A stretch of 64,000 nucleotides of DNA, taken from positions 62,001 to 126,000 of the forward strand of contig NZ_BMJM01000004.1 in the NCBI RefSeq assembly GCF_014643455.1, given 5' to 3'. Shown one piece after another: positions 55,617-64,000 of this stretch; the stretch's first letter is position 1; the number at the start of each line of letters is the position of its first letter. This DNA comes from Sandarakinorhabdus glacialis (GTDB taxonomy: Bacteria > Pseudomonadota > Alphaproteobacteria > Sphingomonadales > Sphingomonadaceae). A program made the translations under genes and the position numbers. The notes under the pieces were generated by a model, which was not told the DNA's origin, searched no databases, and worked only from the letters and a program-made list of their open reading frames with translations.

Positions 55617-56564
55617 ATGGCAGGCCATGATCACGAAACGCATGACGGACACGCTGGTCACGGGCAGCACGGCCATAGCCATGCGCCGAAGGATTTCGGG
55701 ACGGCGTTCGCGGTCGGGATCGGGCTCAATCTTGCTTATGTGATCGCTGAGGCCGGGTTCGGGGTCGCGACGGGGTCGATGGCGCTGCTGGCGGACGCCG
55801 GGCATAACCTGTCCGACGTGCTTGGGCTGGCGGTGGCGTGGGCGGGGTTGCGGCTGGCGACGCGGGCGCCGAGTGCGCGCTTTACCTATGGGCTGAAGCG
55901 CAGCGGCATTCTCGCGGCGCTGGCCAATGCGGTGTTCCTGTTCGTCGCCTGCGGGGCGATTGCGGTCGAGGCGTTCCGGCGGCTCGGCGATCCGCAACCG
56001 GTTCCGGGCGTGACGGTGATGGTCGTCGCGGGCATGGGCATCTTGGTCAACGGGTTTACCGCCTGGCTGTTTTCGGGTGGTAGCGGTTCGGGCAAAGACG
56101 GCGACGTCAATATTCGCGGCGCGTATCTCCACATGCTTGCCGATGCTGGAATTTCAGCGGCGGTGGTGGTGGCGGGCCTCATCGTGCTCAAGACCGGCGC
56201 CTATTGGGTCGATCCGGCGCTGAGCCTGATTGTCGTTGCGGTGATCCTGCGCGGGACATGGGGCCTCATGCGCGAATCGGTGGCGCTAGCGCTCGATGCG
56301 GTGCCGCCGGGAATCGATCCCGAGGCGGTGACGGCGTTCCTCGGCGAGCGGCCGGGGGTGGCGGCGGTGCATCATTTACATATCTGGCCGATGGGGACGA
56401 CCGATACGGCGATGACGGCGCATCTGGTGATGCCGGGTGGGCACCCCGGCGATGCGGTGCTGGCCGGGCTGGCGCATGACGTCGAGCACAAGTTCAGGAT
56501 CGGCCATGCGACGTTCCAGGTCGAGATCGGGGCGGTGGATTGCCGGCAGGCGGCCTGCGTGTGA
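55617..56564 (+). CDS. cation diffusion facilitator (CzcD/ZitB-like) metal exporter
   Basis: A 315-aa metal/proton antiporter. The N-terminal His/Asp-rich stretch (MAGHDHETHDGHAGHGQHGH) likely handles zinc or cobalt. The paired HxxxD metal sites are seen in HNLSD (helix 2) and HMLAD (helix 5). The cytosolic C-terminal domain is present (VAAVHHLHIWPMG). Divergent from the TonB-like gene, upstream of the mmsA cluster by 78 nt. Confidence 0.95.
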   Translation: MAGHDHETHDGHAGHGQHGHSHAPKDFGTAFAVGIGLNLAYVIAEAGFGVATGSMALLADAGHNLSDVLGLAVAWAGLRLATRAPSARFTYGLKRSGILAALANAVFLFVACGAIAVEAFRRLGDPQPVPGVTVMVVAGMGILVNGFTAWLFSGGSGSGKDGDVNIRGAYLHMLADAGISAAVVVAGLIVLKTGAYWVDPALSLIVVAVILRGTWGLMRESVALALDAVPPGIDPEAVTAFLGERPGVAAVHHLHIWPMGTTDTAMTAHLVMPGGHPGDAVLAGLAHDVEHKFRIGHATFQVEIGAVDCRQAACV

Positions 56565-56642
56565 TGTCACGTGCAAAGTCGCAGGTGGAAGTCCGGAGCG
56601 CCCGCCGCTAGAGCAGCGGGCACAGACCGGAAAGGCAATTTG

Positions 56643-58142
56643 ATGCGCATTATCGACCATTATATCGGCGGACAGTCGGTTTCGGCCGGCGTTCGGACCA
56701 GCGACGTCTTCGATCCCAACAGTGGCAAGGTGCAGGCGCAGGTACGCTTGGGCGGGGCGGCCGAGCTCGATGCGGCGATGGCGGCGGCGAAGGCGGCGCA
56801 ACCGGGCTGGGCGGCGACCAACCCGCAGCGGCGCGCGCGGGTGATGTTCAAGTTCAAGGAGCTCGTCGAGGCCGAGATCGACGAGCTGGCGCGGATCCTG
56901 TCGAGCGAGCATGGCAAGGTGCTGGCCGATTCGAAGGGCGATATTCAGCGCGGGCTCGAGGTCATCGAATTCTGCTGCGGCATCCCACATGTGCTGAAGG
57001 GTGAGTTTACCCATGGCGCGGGGCCGGGCATCGATATCTGGTCGATGCGGCAGCCGATCGGCATCGGGGCGGGCATCACGCCGTTCAATTTCCCGGCGAT
57101 GATCCCGATGTGGATGGCCGGCGTGGCGATCGCGACCGGCAATGCCTTTATCCTGAAGCCTTCGGAGCGCGACCCGACCTTGCCGGTGCGGCTGGGCGAG
57201 CTGTTCAAGCTGGCCGGGTTGCCCGATGGCGTGTTCGGCGTCGTCAACGGCGACAAGGAGATGGTCGACGCGATTTTGGAACATCCCGATATCGCGGCGG
57301 TGAGCTTCGTCGGGTCGTCGGACGTGGCGCATTATATTTCCAGCAAGGGCTGGGCCAACGGCAAGCGCGTCCAGGCGATGGGCGGCGCGAAGAACCACGG
57401 CGTCATCATGCCCGATGCCGATCTCGACCAGGTCGTGCGTGACCTGGCGGGCGCGGCGTTCGGGTCGGCGGGGGAACGCTGCATGGCGTTGCCGGTCGTG
57501 GTGCCGGTCGGGGCGGATACGGCCAACCGGCTGCGTGACAAATTGCTGCCGGCGATCGCGGCTCTGCGGATCGGCGTGTCGACCGACCCCGATGCCGATT
57601 ATGGCCCGGTGGTGACGGCGGCGCACAAGACGAAGATCGAATCCTATATCGACATGGGCGTTGCCGAGGGGGCCGAGCTGGTCGTCGACGGGCGCGGCTT
57701 TTCGTTGCAGGGGCATGAGGGCGGGTTCTTTGTCGGGCCGACGCTGTTCGACCAGGTCAAGCCCGAGATGCGGAGCTATCAGGAGGAGATTTTCGGGCCG
57801 GTGCTGCAGATCGTGCGGGCCGATGATTTCGAGGCGGCGCTGAAGCTGTGCAGCGACCACCAATACGGCAATGGCGTGGCGATCTTCACGCGCAACGGCC
57901 ATGCGGCGCGCGAGTTCGCGGCGCGGGTCAATGTCGGGATGGTCGGCGTCAACGTGCCGATCCCGGTGCCGGTGGCGTATCACAGTTTCGGCGGCTGGAA
58001 GCGCAGTGCGTTCGGCGACATCGGCCAGCACGGCATGGAAGGCGTGCAGTTCTGGACCAAGCGCAAGACGGTAACGGGGCGCTGGCCCGATGGCGGGGTC
58101 GGGGACACGGGCAGCGCGTTCGTCATCCCGACGATGGCGTGA
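56643..58142 (+). CDS. mmsA: methylmalonate-semialdehyde dehydrogenase (CoA-acylating)
   Basis: Oxidatively decarboxylates methylmalonate semialdehyde to propionyl-CoA in valine catabolism. The 499-aa protein has the aldehyde dehydrogenase fold with catalytic C280 in [14 protein letters not shown] and [12 protein letters not shown]. The extended [13 protein letters not shown] block is family-specific. The start has GGAAAGG upstream. The product is followed 5 nt later by an enoyl-CoA hydratase. Confidence 0.96.
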   Translation: MRIIDHYIGGQSVSAGVRTSDVFDPNSGKVQAQVRLGGAAELDAAMAAAKAAQPGWAATNPQRRARVMFKFKELVEAEIDELARILSSEHGKVLADSKGDIQRGLEVIEFCCGIPHVLKGEFTHGAGPGIDIWSMRQPIGIGAGITPFNFPAMIPMWMAGVAIATGNAFILKPSERDPTLPVRLGELFKLAGLPDGVFGVVNGDKEMVDAILEHPDIAAVSFVGSSDVAHYISSKGWANGKRVQAMGGAKNHGVIMPDADLDQVVRDLAGAAFGSAGERCMALPVVVPVGADTANRLRDKLLPAIAALRIGVSTDPDADYGPVVTAAHKTKIESYIDMGVAEGAELVVDGRGFSLQGHEGGFFVGPTLFDQVKPEMRSYQEEIFGPVLQIVRADDFEAALKLCSDHQYGNGVAIFTRNGHAAREFAARVNVGMVGVNVPIPVPVAYHSFGGWKRSAFGDIGQHGMEGVQFWTKRKTVTGRWPDGGVGDTGSAFVIPTMA

Positions 58143-58147
58143 CCGGC

Positions 58148-58921
58148 ATGACTTACGAGACCTTGATCGTCGAGCAGCATGACGCGGTTACGCTGGTGCG
58201 GCTCAACCGGCCGCAGGCGCTCAATGCGCTGAATTCGCAGGTGCTGGCCGATCTAATCGCGGCGTTTGCGGCTTACGATGGCGATGCGTCGCAGCGGTGC
58301 TTGGTGCTGACCGGCAGCGAGAAGGCGTTTGCGGCGGGGGCGGACATCAAGGAAATGTCCGACCAGTCGTTTGCCGAGATGTACGGCGCGAATTTCTTTG
58401 GCGGCTATGACCGGGTGACGGCGACGCGCAAGCCGTTCATCGCGGCGGTTTCGGGGTTTGCGCTGGGCGGCGGCTGCGAGCTGGCGATGATGGCGGATTT
58501 CATCATTGCCTCGGATACGGCGAAGTTCGGCCAGCCCGAGATCAAGCTGGCGGTGACGCCGGGCATGGGCGGCTCGCAGCGACTGGTGCGCGCCATCGGC
58601 AAGGCGAAGGCCATGGAGATGTGCCTGACCGGCCGGATGATGGATGCCGCCGAAGCCGAACGATCGGGGCTGGTGGCGCGGGTGGTGCCGGCGGCGGAGC
58701 TGGTCGACGAGGCGATGAAGACGGCCAAGGCGATTGCCGGCATGGCACCGCTGGCGGTGCTGGCGGTCAAGGAGCAGGTCGAAGCGGCATTCGAGATGAC
58801 GCTGTCGGCGGGGATACGGTTCGAGCGGCGGCTGTTCCATGGGCTGTTCGGGTCGGCGGACCAGAAGGAAGGCATGGCGGCGTTTGTCGCCAAGCGGCCG
58901 GGGGTCTGGACGGGGACTTGA
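58148..58921 (+). CDS. enoyl-CoA hydratase/isomerase
   Basis: Crotonase-fold enzyme, 257 aa. [20 protein letters not shown] is the CoA-binding/oxyanion strand. Catalytic Glu residues lie in [13 protein letters not shown] and [18 protein letters not shown]. In this cluster it should hydrate methacrylyl-CoA to 3-hydroxyisobutyryl-CoA. The following hydrolase step is not encoded in view. A family B palindrome lies between it and mmsB. Confidence 0.93.
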   Translation: MTYETLIVEQHDAVTLVRLNRPQALNALNSQVLADLIAAFAAYDGDASQRCLVLTGSEKAFAAGADIKEMSDQSFAEMYGANFFGGYDRVTATRKPFIAAVSGFALGGGCELAMMADFIIASDTAKFGQPEIKLAVTPGMGGSQRLVRAIGKAKAMEMCLTGRMMDAAEAERSGLVARVVPAAELVDEAMKTAKAIAGMAPLAVLAVKEQVEAAFEMTLSAGIRFERRLFHGLFGSADQKEGMAAFVAKRPGVWTGT

Positions 58922-58980
58922 GCGTTAGCGCCGGGGTGCGGTGCAAGCGCCGCTGGTTCGATGCTCGCGGGGAAGACTGG

Positions 58981-59004
58981 ATACCAGCCTCCGCTGGTAT
59001 GACA
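58981..59004 (+). repeat. short intergenic palindrome, family B, copy 3
   Basis: ATACCAGC-CTCC-GCTGGTAT followed by GACA, preceded by CTGG. Relative to copy 1, a G:C pair in the stem is replaced by A:T, both sides changed together. Confidence 0.85.
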
Positions 59005-59023
59005 GGGTAGAAGAGGCAATTAA

Positions 59024-59902
59024 ATGAGCATTATTGCGTTTATCGGCGTCGGTAACATGGGCGGCGGGATGGCTGCCAACCTGGCCAAGGCCGGGCATGA
59101 GGTGCGGGCGTTCGACCTGTCCGAGGCGGCGGTGGCGCGCGCGGTGAGCCATGGTTGCAGCGCGGCGACCTCGGCGCGCGCGGCGGCCAGCGGCGCCGAT
59201 GCGATCATTACCATGTTGCCGGCGGGGACGCATGTTCTCGCGGCGTACCAGGATGCCCTGTTTGCAGCGGCGGGGCCGGACACGGTGTTGATCGACTGTT
59301 CGACGATCGACGTCGCGACGGCGCGGCAGGTCAACGAACTGGCGGCCCAGAAGTCGTTGAAGATGGTCGATGCGCCGGTTTCGGGGGGAACGGGGGCGGC
59401 CGATGGGGGCACGTTGACGTTCATGGTCGGGGGGCCGGATGCGGCGTTCGCGGCGGCCGAGCCGATCCTGGCGAAAATGGGCAAGGCGGTGATCCATGCC
59501 GGCGCGGCGGGGATGGGGCAGGCGGCGAAGATCTGCAACAACATGATCCTGGGCGCGACGATGGTGGCGACGGCGGAGGCGTTCGTGCTGGCCGAAAAGC
59601 TGGGGCTCGATGCGCAGACATTCTACGACATCAGTTCCAAGGCGAGCGGGCAGAGCTGGTCGATGACGACCAATTGCCCGGTGCCGGGGCCGGTGCCGAC
59701 ATCGCCTGCCAACCGCGATTACCAGGGTGGTTTCATCACGGCGCTGATGCTCAAGGATCTGAAGCTGGCGCTGGCGGCGGCGACGCAGGCGGGGGCGAGC
59801 GTGCCGATGGGGGCGCAGGCCGAGGCGTTGTTCCAGTTGTTTGCCAATAATGGCGGCGGGGGACTCGATTTCTCGGCGATCATCCGGTTGCTGCGCGGCT
59901 GA
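59024..59902 (+). CDS. mmsB: 3-hydroxyisobutyrate dehydrogenase
   Basis: NAD-dependent oxidation of 3-hydroxyisobutyrate to methylmalonate semialdehyde. The 292 aa show the N-terminal Rossmann GVGNMGGGMAANLAK, the substrate-binding DAPVSGGTGAADGGTL and the catalytic Lys in AAKICNNM. The linear order mmsA - hydratase - mmsB supports valine degradation. A palindromic repeat splits the transcript gap. Confidence 0.95.
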   Translation: MSIIAFIGVGNMGGGMAANLAKAGHEVRAFDLSEAAVARAVSHGCSAATSARAAASGADAIITMLPAGTHVLAAYQDALFAAAGPDTVLIDCSTIDVATARQVNELAAQKSLKMVDAPVSGGTGAADGGTLTFMVGGPDAAFAAAEPILAKMGKAVIHAGAAGMGQAAKICNNMILGATMVATAEAFVLAEKLGLDAQTFYDISSKASGQSWSMTTNCPVPGPVPTSPANRDYQGGFITALMLKDLKLALAAATQAGASVPMGAQAEALFQLFANNGGGGLDFSAIIRLLRG

Positions 59903-59982
59903 GGACTTCATCATTGTGCGCTTGACGGGCCGAGGCGATCCGCCAAGATCATTGCGGGGTCGCAATATCGGGGCGTGATGAG

Positions 59983-61977
59983 ATGACATTAGGGCGACGC
60001 TGTGTTGGCGCAATCGCGAGCGTTTGGCTGGGCCTGTCAGGCGCAGCCGGCGCGGCACCGCCGTTGTCGGCGTATGGCCAGTTGCCGGCGGTCGACGAGG
60101 TGACGCTGTCGCCCGATGGCCAACGATATGCGGCGATTGTCGGGGACGACACGCAGGCGCAGATTCAGGTCAGGTCTATGGCGGACGGCAAGTTGATTTC
60201 GGTATCAGCGGTCGAAAAGGCCAAAGCGCGGACCCTTGTCTGGGTAGGCAATGATCATGTGCTGGCGCTGATATCGACGACGGCAAAGCCACCGCGCGGT
60301 CTCGGCAGCACGTTGATCGAATGGTACCAGGTGCAAGACCTGGATTTGACAACGCGCACATCGAAGCGATTGATGGACAAGGTCCGGGGCACGATGAACA
60401 TTGTTACCGCCCCGCCCATGCCAGTGCGGCGGGATGGCAACCAGATGGTGGTGGTGCCCGGCCTGCCCTTTGTGTTCGGCCGCGGCAATTCGATCGTCGG
60501 CGTGTCCGGCTTGTATCGTGTCGACCTGAAGACTGGCGAGACGGTGCTGGAAGAGACCGGCAAGCCCGAGACCGAGGCATGGATGGTCGATGGTGACGGC
60601 AAGGCTGTGGCCCGGTCCGACTATGACGCTTACAAGGCCGAATGGACATTGTTCCTACGCGGTATCGATGGTTGGCAAAAGGCGCTGGTCGAGAGCGCCG
60701 ATATCGACAAGCCGGAATTGCTGGCCATCGACGCCGACGGCAAATCGCTGCTTATAAGGAACTATCGCGACGGCAAATGGGGCGTTCATTCTATCCCGAT
60801 TGCGGCACCGCCAAAGGGCAAGGAGGCGACATGGGGGCCGGCAATTGCCGGGCTTGATCCCGATGGCCTGATTTCCGATCCGGCGACGCGGCGGTTGAGC
60901 GCGGCGACGCACACCGATATGAATGGGGTGAAATACGCGTTTCAAAACCCTGATGACCAGCGCAGCTGGGACGCAATTTCCAAGGCATTCCCGGGTGAAG
61001 TCGTGACGCTGGCATCTTGGTCGCAGGACCGGATGGTCATCGTCGTCCGAGTGCAGGGACCGGCGAACGGCGATGGATATTTCGTCATCGACCGGCGCAA
61101 GCGCGAAGCCAAGCCGCTCGGTTCGCGCTATCCCGGCATCGCGCTGGCCGATATCGGTGAAAATCGAGTTATCCGTTATCACGCTGCAGATGGGTTGGAA
61201 ATTCCCGCTTATCTTACCTTGCCGCCAGGACGCGCGACGAAGGCTTTGCCGCTGATCGTGTTTCCCCATGGCGGGCCGATCGCGCGCGACCATCCCGGCT
61301 TCGATTGGTGGTCACAGGCGATGGCATCCCGCGGTTACGCCGTGCTGCGACCGCAATTTCGCGGTTCGGACGGGCTGGGAGACGGACTCCGCGAGGCGGC
61401 TTGGGGCGAATATGGCCGCAAGATGCAGACCGACCTGTCGGACGGGGTGCGGCACCTGGCAGGAGCAGGCATGATCGATCCGGCGCGAGTGTGCATCGTC
61501 GGCGCCAGCTATGGCGGCTATGCCGCGCTGGCGGGGGTCACACTGCAAAAGGGCGTCTATCGCTGCGCCTCCGCGATCGCCGGGGTGACGGACCTGCGCC
61601 GCTTCCTCGGCGGTACATCCCGGCAGCGGATTTCGCCAAAGCGCAGTGCATCGCAACGGTTCTGGTTGCGGCTGATTGGCGCGCCGAACAACGCCGACCC
61701 GTTGCTCGACAGGCTTTCGCCGGCGCAATTGGCCACGCGATCGACGGTGCCAGTGCAGTTGATCCACGGCAAGGACGATACCGTCGTCGCCTATGCCCAG
61801 ACCGATTATATGGCTGAGGCGCTGCGGCAGAAGGGCGCTCCGGTCGAAGTGGTGACGCTGGAAGGCGAGGACCACTGGCTTTCGATGGCAGTGACGCGCC
61901 GACGACTGCTCGACGCGCTTATGGCGTTTCTGGAAAAGCACAATCCAGCGGACGCGAAACTCGCGGTGACGCCATAG
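59983..61977 (+). CDS. S9-family prolyl oligopeptidase-like peptidase
   Basis: A 664-aa exported or periplasmic peptidase. Signal-peptide-like residues 1-24 (MTLGRRCVGAIASVWLGLSG, then AAGA) precede a beta-propeller-like N-terminal region. Catalytic residues are visible: Ser509 in GASYGG, Asp598 or Asp599 in HGKDDTVV and His631 in GEDHWLS. The nucleophile is in a dipeptidyl/acylaminoacyl-peptidase-type C-terminal hydrolase domain. Unrelated to hisG, which begins 43 nt on. Confidence 0.92.
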   Translation: MTLGRRCVGAIASVWLGLSGAAGAAPPLSAYGQLPAVDEVTLSPDGQRYAAIVGDDTQAQIQVRSMADGKLISVSAVEKAKARTLVWVGNDHVLALISTTAKPPRGLGSTLIEWYQVQDLDLTTRTSKRLMDKVRGTMNIVTAPPMPVRRDGNQMVVVPGLPFVFGRGNSIVGVSGLYRVDLKTGETVLEETGKPETEAWMVDGDGKAVARSDYDAYKAEWTLFLRGIDGWQKALVESADIDKPELLAIDADGKSLLIRNYRDGKWGVHSIPIAAPPKGKEATWGPAIAGLDPDGLISDPATRRLSAATHTDMNGVKYAFQNPDDQRSWDAISKAFPGEVVTLASWSQDRMVIVVRVQGPANGDGYFVIDRRKREAKPLGSRYPGIALADIGENRVIRYHAADGLEIPAYLTLPPGRATKALPLIVFPHGGPIARDHPGFDWWSQAMASRGYAVLRPQFRGSDGLGDGLREAAWGEYGRKMQTDLSDGVRHLAGAGMIDPARVCIVGASYGGYAALAGVTLQKGVYRCASAIAGVTDLRRFLGGTSRQRISPKRSASQRFWLRLIGAPNNADPLLDRLSPAQLATRSTVPVQLIHGKDDTVVAYAQTDYMAEALRQKGAPVEVVTLEGEDHWLSMAVTRRRLLDALMAFLEKHNPADAKLAVTP

Positions 61978-62019
61978 GGGAATGGCGTTTTGGCGATGGG
62001 CGGGGTAAGCGCGCGGTTG

Positions 62020-62682
62020 ATGACCAAATCGCTCACTCTTGCACTGCCCAAGGGGCGTATCCTGAAAGAGGCGTTGCCGTTGCTGGCGCGGCTGGGGATC
62101 GTGCCCGAGCCGGATTTTTCGGACGAGAATTCGCGCAAGTTGATGTTCGCCACCAGCCGCGACGATGTGCGGATCATCCGGGTGCGGTCGTTCGATGCGG
62201 CGACGTTCGTGGCGTTCGGCGCGGCCGAGATCGGCATTGCCGGCAACGACGTGCTGATGGAGTTCGGCTTTACCGAGCTTTATGCGCCGGTCGACCTTGG
62301 CATCGGGCATTGCCGCCTGTCGGTGGCGCAGCCCGCGGCGTTGCAGGAGGATATCCGGACGCTGAGCCATGTCCGGGTGGCAACGAAATATCCGGGGATC
62401 ACGCGGCGGCATTTTGCCGGGCTGGGGATTCAGGCCGAAATCATCAAGCTGAACGGCGCGATGGAGCTGGCGCCGCTGTGCGGGTTAGCGAGCCGGATTG
62501 TCGATCTTGTCTCGACGGGCAAGACGTTGGCCGAGAATGGCTTGGTGGAGACCGAGGTGATTGCGCAGGTGTCGTCGCGGCTGATTGTCAACCGGGCGGC
62601 GTTCAAGACGCATCCGGCGGTGGTGCCGATCGTCGATGCGATCCGGTCGCTTGTGGAGAAGCCGAATGCCATTGCGGCTTGA
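62020..62682 (+). CDS. hisG: ATP phosphoribosyltransferase, short form
   Basis: First enzyme of histidine synthesis. The ATG chosen gives 220 aa beginning [20 protein letters not shown]; two earlier in-frame starts (61990, 61996) are also possible. At this length it is the short HisG, which needs HisZ for activity, and hisZ is not in view. [21 protein letters not shown] is diagnostic. The 3' end overlaps hisD by 17 nt. Confidence 0.95.
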   Translation: MTKSLTLALPKGRILKEALPLLARLGIVPEPDFSDENSRKLMFATSRDDVRIIRVRSFDAATFVAFGAAEIGIAGNDVLMEFGFTELYAPVDLGIGHCRLSVAQPAALQEDIRTLSHVRVATKYPGITRRHFAGLGIQAEIIKLNGAMELAPLCGLASRIVDLVSTGKTLAENGLVETEVIAQVSSRLIVNRAAFKTHPAVVPIVDAIRSLVEKPNAIAA

Positions 62683-63952
62683 TTCGCGCGAGGCCGGGTT
62701 CGAAGCGGCGTTTCGGGCGCTGGTCGATGACCGGCGGGATAGCGACGCGGATGTTTCGGCGGATGTGGCCAAGATCATTGCCGATGTGCGGGCGCGGGGG
62801 GATGCTGCGGTTGCCGAGCTGACGGTGCGGTTCGACAAGGTCGATCTGGATGCCCAGGGCTGGGAGATCCCGGTTGCGGAACTCGATGCGGCGTTGGCGG
62901 GATTGGCGCCCGACTTGCGTGCGGCGCTCGAGCTGGCGGCGGTGCGGATTCACGATTTTCATAAGCGGCAGCGGCCGAGTGATAATGATGCGACCGATGC
63001 GCAGGGCGTGCGGACGGGTGTGCGGTGGAGTGCTGTCGAGGCCGCCGGGCTGTATGTGCCGGGCGGGCGAGCGGCGTATCCGTCGTCGGTGCTGATGAAT
63101 GCGATTCCGGCGGTCGTGGCGGGGGTCGAGCGGCTGGTGATGGTGACGCCGACGCCGGGCGGGGCGGCGAATCCGCTGGTGCTGGCGGCGGCGCGGCTGG
63201 CGGGGATCAGCCGGGTATTTCGCATCGGCGGGGCGCAGGCAGTGGCGGCGCTGGCGCTGGGGACGGGGCGGATTCCGCGGGTCGATGTGATTACCGGGCC
63301 GGGCAATGCCTGGGTGGCGGAGGCGAAGCGGCAGCTTTACGGGATTGTCGGCATCGACATGATTGCCGGGCCTTCGGAGGTGGTGATCGTCTCGGACGGC
63401 GGATCGAATCCGGAGTGGATTGCGGCGGATTTGCTGGCGCAGGCCGAGCATGATCCGGTGGCGCAGTCGATCCTGATTACCACGAGCGCGGCGGAGGCTG
63501 ATGCGGTGGCGGCGGCTGTCGAGCGGCAGTTGGAGACGCTGGCGACGGCGGTGGCGGCGCGGCAGAGCTGGGACGATTATGGCGCGATTATCGTGATTCC
63601 GGATCTGGAGGCGGCGTTGCCGTTGCTCGATGCGCTGGCGCCGGAACATGCCGAGTTGATGGTCGATGATCCGCAGGCGCTGTTTGCGCGGATGCGGCAT
63701 GCGGGGTCGGTGTTTTTGGGGCGGCATACGCCGGAAGCGGCGGGGGATTATCTGGCGGGGCCGAACCATGTCTTGCCGACGGGGCGGCGGGCGCGGTTTG
63801 CCTCGGGGTTGTCGGTGGTGGATTTCATGAAGCGGACGACGTTTCTGGATTGTGGGGCGGTGGGGCTGGCGGCGATCGGGCCGGCAGGGGCGTTGCTGGC
63901 GGATGCTGAGGGGTTGGCGGCGCATGCGGCTTCGATACGGTTGCGGCTTTAG
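62666..63952 (+). CDS. hisD: histidinol dehydrogenase
   Basis: Zinc enzyme that oxidises histidinol to histidine. The 428 aa include [20 protein letters not shown], the TPGG...[12 protein letters not shown] block, [31 protein letters not shown], and the metal/catalytic [13 protein letters not shown] and [12 protein letters not shown] lies 9 nt before the ATG, which is inside hisG. No other his gene follows within the window. Confidence 0.96.
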   Translation: MPLRLDSREAGFEAAFRALVDDRRDSDADVSADVAKIIADVRARGDAAVAELTVRFDKVDLDAQGWEIPVAELDAALAGLAPDLRAALELAAVRIHDFHKRQRPSDNDATDAQGVRTGVRWSAVEAAGLYVPGGRAAYPSSVLMNAIPAVVAGVERLVMVTPTPGGAANPLVLAAARLAGISRVFRIGGAQAVAALALGTGRIPRVDVITGPGNAWVAEAKRQLYGIVGIDMIAGPSEVVIVSDGGSNPEWIAADLLAQAEHDPVAQSILITTSAAEADAVAAAVERQLETLATAVAARQSWDDYGAIIVIPDLEAALPLLDALAPEHAELMVDDPQALFARMRHAGSVFLGRHTPEAAGDYLAGPNHVLPTGRRARFASGLSVVDFMKRTTFLDCGAVGLAAIGPAGALLADAEGLAAHAASIRLRL

Positions 63953-63986
63953 CGGCTTTTTTCGGCGAAAATTGTCCTTGTTCTGG

Positions 63987-64000
63987 ATGCCAGCCTGCGC
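63987..64000 (+). repeat. short intergenic palindrome, family B, truncated by window end
   Basis: CTGG then ATGCCAGC-CTGC-GC, the left arm and loop of the family B element; the rest is past the edge. Confidence 0.6.

Overview
The window looks like a chromosomal segment from a GC-rich alphaproteobacterium, most likely a sphingomonad (Sphingomonadales). This rests on gene content and order: mnmE-mnmG-rsmG-parA-parB with parS-like sites, hslV/hslU with an alphaproteobacterial HslV propeptide, lptB-rpoN, a RamB/ScfR-type regulator beside the glyoxylate shunt genes, and a DUF6489 gene. No phage, plasmid, IS or CRISPR feature is visible. Nearly everything is core metabolism, envelope biogenesis or protein quality control. 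Taxonomic placement is inference; no 16S gene is present.

Layout. 1-5.3 kb: an RND efflux pair (adaptor plus truncated permease) on the minus strand, divergent from a MarR regulator and an MFS transporter. 5.4-10.5 kb (minus): rodZ-like, cpoB, tilS and ftsH. 10.8-20.4 kb: typA, a small exported protein, folE, a PuuD-like membrane protein, the KDO-galactonate kinase/aldolase pair dgoK-dgoA, an LplT-like MFS protein, DUF4870 and DUF937 proteins, a zinc-finger/J-domain protein and a quinone reductase. 20.5-26.3 kb: DUF6489, mnmE, mnmG, rsmG, parA, parB, with two parS-like 16-mers around mnmG. 26.6-31.8 kb: argG, a PlsC-like acyltransferase, then hslV, an aldo/keto reductase and hslU. 31.8-32.6 kb: a decayed locus with a short-chain dehydrogenase remnant ending in a 12-bp minisatellite. 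32.6-37.5 kb: malate synthase and its likely regulator, divergent from isocitrate lyase. 37.6-43.2 kb (minus): an M2 peptidase, then a tightly overlapping M48 protease - DsbA-like - membrane protein - alpha/beta hydrolase cluster. 43.3-49.9 kb: rpoN, lptB, a TauE-type permease, ftsK and a membrane protein. 50-54.8 kb: a GFA protein, a sulfotransferase, a UbiH-type hydroxylase, Trm112, LON-domain and thioredoxin genes, and tRNA-Gly(GCC). 54.8-59.9 kb: a TonB-like protein, a CDF metal exporter and the valine-catabolic set mmsA - enoyl-CoA hydratase - mmsB. 60-64 kb: an S9 peptidase, hisG and hisD.

Functionally, the glyoxylate genes with their regulator and the valine-degradation cluster point to growth on acetate, fatty acids and branched-chain amino acids. 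FtsH, HslVU, the M48/DsbA cluster and CnoX-like thioredoxin form a large protein quality-control complement. Short palindromic repeats are scattered between genes. Several share flanks and show paired changes that preserve the stem. The strongest unusual signals are the decayed dehydrogenase with its perfect 14-copy minisatellite, the parS pair (one inside rsmG) and the palindrome families.
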